Part shown: in pieces, positions 5,807 to 5,960 of the stretch | Position numbering within the stretch: the stretch's first letter is position 1 | How the letters are laid out: the number at the start of each line of letters is the position of its first letter | Origin: an uncultured Dialister sp. | Lineage (GTDB): Bacteria; Bacillota; Negativicutes; Veillonellales; Dialisteraceae | NCBI GenBank assembly: GCA_900543455.1 | Contig: UQRR01000110.1 | Location: forward strand, 1 to 5,960 | Direction of reading: 5' to 3' | Length of the DNA stretch: 5,960 nucleotides | Made by a program: the position numbers and the translations under genes | The notes under the pieces: model-generated | Told to the model about the DNA's origin: nothing | The model's input: the letters and a program-made list of their open reading frames with translations, nothing else | Databases searched by the model: none

Positions 5807-5897
5807 TAGACTATGAGACTTTAGATGTTAGACCTTAGACATGAGACGTTAGAAGTCAGACATCAGATATCAAGAATCAGATGTCAGATGTCAGACG
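5807..5897. repeat. Heptamer repeat array, 13 units in perfect 7-bp phase
   Basis: Thirteen units start every seven bases. They run from TAGACTA and TGAGACT through TTAGANN types to TCAGANN types (TCAGATG twice at 5877-5890, TCAGACG at 5891-5897). All units face the same way, unlike the left array. Read outward from the genes, both arrays show the same order: an AGCTAG/GGATTAG block, then TTAGAC-like, then TCAGAT-like units. The two are therefore inverted copies of one element type. No coding sequence or spacer is present. Confidence 0.85.
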
Positions 5898-5902
5898 GCT
5901 GT

Positions 5903-5951
5903 GCTTCGCTGCATCTCGCCCCTTCCCATGGAAGGGGCAGGCGAGCGAAGC
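5903..5951. repeat. Palindromic repeat element at the right edge
   Basis: An outer stem, GCTTCGCT (5903-5910) with AGCGAAGC (5944-5951), encloses a perfect 9-bp inner stem, GCCCCTTCC (5918-5926) with GGAAGGGGC (5930-5938), around a CAT loop. The GC-rich, stable hairpin has no T run after it, so it is not a classical intrinsic terminator, although it might still slow or end the SPFH transcript, for which no other terminator is seen. Its CGAGCGAAG is shared with the motif at 191-216. The repeat may continue beyond the window. Confidence 0.65.
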
Positions 5952-5960
5952 GAGGCGGGG

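Overview
The window holds a five-gene bacterial segment, all on the + strand. It starts with the gatC-gatA-gatB operon for the tRNA-dependent amidotransferase GatCAB. A small two-helix membrane protein of unknown function is coupled to the end of gatB. After a strong terminator comes a separately promoted SPFH-domain protein with four C-terminal zinc ribbons (YdjI / COG4260 type). Protein sequences, the C-A-B gene order, strong AGGAGG ribosome binding sites and moderately GC-rich codon use point to a Firmicute. The repeat-rich intergenic DNA and general protein character suggest a Negativicute (Dialister/Megasphaera-like), but that placement is a tentative inference made without a database search.

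Layout. Positions 1-496 have no recognisable gene. They hold a possible terminator for something upstream (27-50), a REP-like motif (191-216), a perfectly phased 7-bp repeat array of 21 units (254-400), and the gatC promoter with an extended -10. gatC (497-781) is separated from gatA (794-2251, GTG start) by 12 bp. gatA and gatB (2248-3693) overlap by ATGA, as do gatB and the small membrane-protein gene (3690-4010). The unit therefore looks like one transcript, closed by the intrinsic terminator at 4026-4060. Positions 4061-4325 carry a 113-bp imperfect palindrome (4116-4228), then a TTGACA promoter and a strong Shine-Dalgarno for the SPFH gene (4326-5741). The tail, 5742-5960, is non-coding: a second heptamer array, inverted relative to the first, then a palindromic element that reaches the window edge.

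How the parts work together. GatC, GatA and GatB form one enzyme that converts misacylated Glu-tRNA(Gln) and/or Asp-tRNA(Asn) to the correct amide. The catalytic Lys/Ser/Ser of GatA and the zinc-site cysteines of GatB are all present. The small membrane protein shares the transcript, but nothing in it indicates a role in translation. The SPFH protein is a separate unit, probably a membrane-associated scaffold.

The least ordinary content is non-coding. The two heptamer arrays bracket the gene block as inverted copies and share an exact 18-mer at their gene-proximal ends. The left array switches strand in mid-array without losing its 7-bp phase. The 113-bp palindrome lies between the two transcription units, and a fragment of its arm seems to abut the stop codon of the small gene. 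No wholly new protein system is evident; the protein-level novelty is limited to the small membrane protein and the zinc-ribbon expansion.
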